Source of the DNA: DATBHW01 sp046704085
GTDB taxonomy: Bacteria; Chloroflexota; Ktedonobacteria; Ktedonobacterales; DATBGS01
DNA: 16,148 bases
Assembly (NCBI GenBank): GCA_046704085.1
Contig: JBJKSJ010000027.1
Coordinates: 1-16,148 of the forward strand
Direction of reading: 5' to 3'
Part shown: positions 15,039-16,148 of the stretch, piece after piece
Numbering within the stretch: position 1 is the stretch's first letter
Layout: each line of letters opens with the position of its first letter
The notes under the pieces: generated by a model
The model's input: the letters and a program-made list of their open reading frames with translations, nothing else
Told to the model about the DNA's origin: nothing
Database searches by the model: none
Program-made: the position numbers and the translations under genes

Positions 15039-15995
15039 ATGGCAATAAAACAGAAGGGTGAGCAATCCTTCAGCGCGGCGAAACAGAACCCGGACGTGAT
15101 GATGACAAGTCAGCCAGGAGCAGCGCCGATCAGGACGATCCCGGTCTTGAGCAAACTGAACAGCATTTCGGCGTTGCGCCCCTGGAAAATTCGTTTGGGC
15201 CTGGGCATTATCGGGTTCTTTGTGTTGGTGGCGATCTTTGGGCCGCTGATTGCCCGACAAGACCCGCAAGCCCTTAGCTACGATTCCCTGCTTCCGCCCT
15301 CAGGCGCGCACTGGCTGGGCACTACCCAGACCGGGCAGGATGTCTTTGCCCAACTGGTGGATGGCACCCGCCTGACGCTGCTCGTCGGCTTTGGGGTTGG
15401 CCTCATCGCAACGACACTTTCAGTGGTGATCGGCCTGACTGCTGGCTACTTTGGCGGCCTGATGGATGACGGGCTTTCGCTGCTGATGAATGTCTTTCTG
15501 GTGATTCCAGCGCTCCCGCTGGCGATTGTGATGGCAGGCTATCTCACGGTGCGCGGGCCAATATCGGTGGCGATTGTGCTGGTGATCACTGGCTGGGCGT
15601 GGGGCGCGCGGGTCTTGCGGGCGCAGACGCTCTCCATGCGCCAGCGCGATTTTGTCTCGGCAGCCCGCGCCAATGGCGAGAACACCTTCCATCTGATCTT
15701 TGCGGAGATTTTGCCCAATGAGATTGCCATTGTCTGCGCCAGCCTGATCTTCACGATCCTCTATGCCATTCTGGCTGAGGTCGGGCTAGAGTTTTTGGGT
15801 TTGGGCGATGTTACGGCCACGAGTTGGGGCAATATTCTCTTCTGGGCGACCAACGGCAACGCGCTGCTGCTGGGCGCCTGGTGGTGGTTTGTGCCAGTCG
15901 GGTTGTGCATCGCGATTCTGGGCGCTGGCCTGGCTTTTATCAACTTTGGCATCGACGAGATCACCAACCCGCGCTTGCGCGATGCCAGCAAATAA
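15039..15995 (+). CDS. ABC transporter permease, DppC/OppC type
   Basis: A 318-residue membrane subunit, partner of the preceding permease. A polar N-terminal stretch of about 55 residues leads to the first membrane segment (LGLGIIGFFVLVAIFGPLIA), as in OppC. The family block HWLGTTQTGQDVFAQLVDGT, the coupling loop RDFVSAARANGENTFHLIF (around residues 202-220) and the tail FINFGIDEITNPRLRD are all present. The ATG at 15039 follows AGGAAGGATGAGCGACG, which gives a slightly distant binding site; an ATG at 15029 in another frame would make only a 10-residue peptide and is not the start. The gene is followed 18 bases later by the ATPase gene of the same transporter. Confidence 0.96.
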   Translation: MAIKQKGEQSFSAAKQNPDVMMTSQPGAAPIRTIPVLSKLNSISALRPWKIRLGLGIIGFFVLVAIFGPLIARQDPQALSYDSLLPPSGAHWLGTTQTGQDVFAQLVDGTRLTLLVGFGVGLIATTLSVVIGLTAGYFGGLMDDGLSLLMNVFLVIPALPLAIVMAGYLTVRGPISVAIVLVITGWAWGARVLRAQTLSMRQRDFVSAARANGENTFHLIFAEILPNEIAIVCASLIFTILYAILAEVGLEFLGLGDVTATSWGNILFWATNGNALLLGAWWWFVPVGLCIAILGAGLAFINFGIDEITNPRLRDASK

Positions 15996-16013
15996 GGCGA
16001 GAAGGGGACAGCA

Positions 16014-16148
16014 ATGGAAAGAGACACGGTGCTGGAGGTCCAGCACGTCAGCGTCGATTATGCCAGCGCCACAGGAAAGGTGCATGCCGTCGATGATGTC
16101 AGCTTCAGCCTGGCGCGTGGGCAAATCTTTGGCCTGGCGGGCGAGAGC
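16014..16148 (+). CDS. ABC transporter ATP-binding protein, DppD/OppD type, N-terminus only
   Basis: The first 45 residues of the ATPase that powers the transporter are visible before the window ends. VLEVQHVSVDY (6-16), a short variable region and VHAVDDVSFSLARGQIFGLAGES (23-45) are the standard opening of this family. The window stops inside the Walker A motif, just before the expected GCGKS. The ATG at 16014 follows AGAAGGGG by a few bases and lies 18 bases after the permease stop, in the usual order binding protein, permease, permease, ATPase. A second ATPase gene probably follows outside the window. Confidence 0.93.
   Translation, partial: MERDTVLEVQHVSVDYASATGKVHAVDDVSFSLARGQIFGLAGES

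Overview
The window is ordinary chromosomal DNA from a GC-rich bacterium, most likely a member of the Chloroflexota (perhaps Ktedonobacteria). This assignment is inferred from three things: the style of the PheS and PheT proteins, a T-box leader in front of pheST, and the mix of an F420/FMN luciferase-like oxidoreductase with a LacI-controlled oligopeptide-type ABC transporter. No phage, insertion sequence, CRISPR array, tRNA or rRNA is visible.

Layout. Positions 1-1656 (minus) hold an almost complete acyl-CoA synthetase whose last few residues lie outside the window. It is divergent from a luciferase-like monooxygenase (1942-2859, plus), which is preceded by a 21-codon upstream ORF whose stop overlaps its GTG start. 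A stretch of about 680 bases with no convincing gene follows. Next is an acetate/succinate-type transporter (3543-4331, plus), closed by a strong 18-bp stem terminator. Converging on it is a minus-strand pair: an AI-2E family membrane protein (5062-6192) and a DinB/DfsB-like four-helix protein (4503-5006).

Positions 6355-10376 hold a complete phenylalanyl-tRNA synthetase unit: promoter, T-box leader with a UUC specifier and a UGGU acceptor-pairing bulge, intrinsic terminator, pheS, then pheT. Uncharged tRNA-Phe should relieve termination ahead of pheST.

After an intergenic region rich in stem-loops, positions 10778-16148 carry a transport locus. It starts with a near-consensus promoter followed immediately by tandem 6/12-bp CCGA repeats, then a LacI-family regulator. 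Behind it come a lipoprotein solute-binding protein, two permeases and the start of an ATPase, all of the Dpp/Opp type. A LacI-type regulator next to a Dpp-type transporter suggests an oligosaccharide rather than a peptide substrate. Several inverted repeats in the gaps are candidate operators or RNA-processing signals.

No clearly new multi-gene system was found. The observations most worth following up are the repeat array at the lacI promoter, the overlapping upstream ORF, the nested inverted repeat and palindrome ahead of the binding protein, and the T-box leader.
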